DNA of 64,000 bases from Bdellovibrionota bacterium. GTDB taxonomy: Bacteria; Bdellovibrionota; UBA1018; CAUJDS01. How positions within the stretch are numbered: position 1 is the stretch's first letter; every line of letters starts with the position of its first letter. Under the pieces are notes generated by a model. The model saw only the letters and a list, made by a program, of their open reading frames with translations, searched no databases and had not been told where the DNA came from. The position numbers were made by a program, and so were the translations under genes. This document shows, piece by piece, positions 63,975 to 64,000 of the stretch. The DNA is taken from contig CAUJDS010000060.1 in NCBI GenBank assembly GCA_963169695.1, positions 190,780 through 254,779 of the forward strand, in the 5' to 3' direction.

Positions 63975-64000
63975 ACCTCCAAAAAAAACTCCCAGCCACG
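63971..64000 (+). CDS. Start of a further gene, cut by the window end
   Basis: An ATG at 63971 overlaps the kinase stop by four bases and opens a frame MNLQKKLPAT that runs to the last base without a stop. Spacing and overlap are the same as elsewhere in this operon, so it is probably real. Ten residues are too few to assign a family. Confidence 0.45.
   Translation, partial: MNLQKKLPAT

Overview
The window reads as a chromosome segment of a Gram-negative bacterium with an outer membrane. Evidence is the lipobox lipoproteins, an outer-membrane beta-barrel protein, a heptosyltransferase-type GT9 enzyme, an O-antigen-ligase-like protein and pseudaminic acid genes. The HNH-nuclease family at 13.5 kb and the frequent TTG/GTG starts recall Bdellovibrionota/Oligoflexia, but that placement is inference from general gene style and has not been tested.

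Layout. (1) 0-1 kb: a RelE-type toxin-antitoxin pair followed by a frameshifted tail of a short-chain dehydrogenase, which suggests an old insertion or deletion scar. (2) 1-6.4 kb, stress and ion homeostasis: a bacterial eRF1-like protein (baeRF/Balon type) coupled to a ribosome hibernation factor, then NhaR, a TerC/Alx membrane protein and the NhaA Na+/H+ antiporter, then a small lipoprotein. (3) 6.5-23 kb, mixed housekeeping and envelope: a renalase-like FAD protein, a GT9 transferase, an RND exporter fused to a LolA-like domain plus an outer-membrane barrel, an HNH nuclease bracketed by inverted repeats, two novel lipoproteins (one VWA), MnmC, a secreted zinc peptidase, an EamA exporter, GMP reductase and GalE.

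(4) 24-55 kb, a large surface-polysaccharide locus. It holds membrane glycosyltransferases, GT2-GtrA, an O-antigen-ligase-like protein, nucleotide-sugar epimerases and aminotransferases, Gmd and an MsbA/PglK-type ABC flippase. An amidotransferase trio (PseA/WbpG type with HisH-like and HisF-like partners) runs tail-to-tail into a complete pseudaminic acid operon (pseB, pseC, pseF-like, a pseG-pseH fusion, pseI). Together these could make a CMP-pseudaminic acid carrying an acetamidino group. Next come four very large membrane proteins, two of them paralogues of an unrecognised family.

(5) 55-64 kb, an unusual carbohydrate cluster: GT2, HpcH/HpaI-type aldolase, HddA-like sugar kinase, UxaA-type dehydratase, a two-subunit thiamine-diphosphate enzyme, SDR, class-III aminotransferase and PfkB kinase. 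I do not recognise this combination as a named pathway. It is the best candidate here for an undescribed system, probably making or recycling an unusual sugar or acyl group for the surface glycan.

Most genes are tightly packed with 4-base ATGA overlaps, so translational coupling is widespread. No tRNA, rRNA, CRISPR array or complete transposase was seen.
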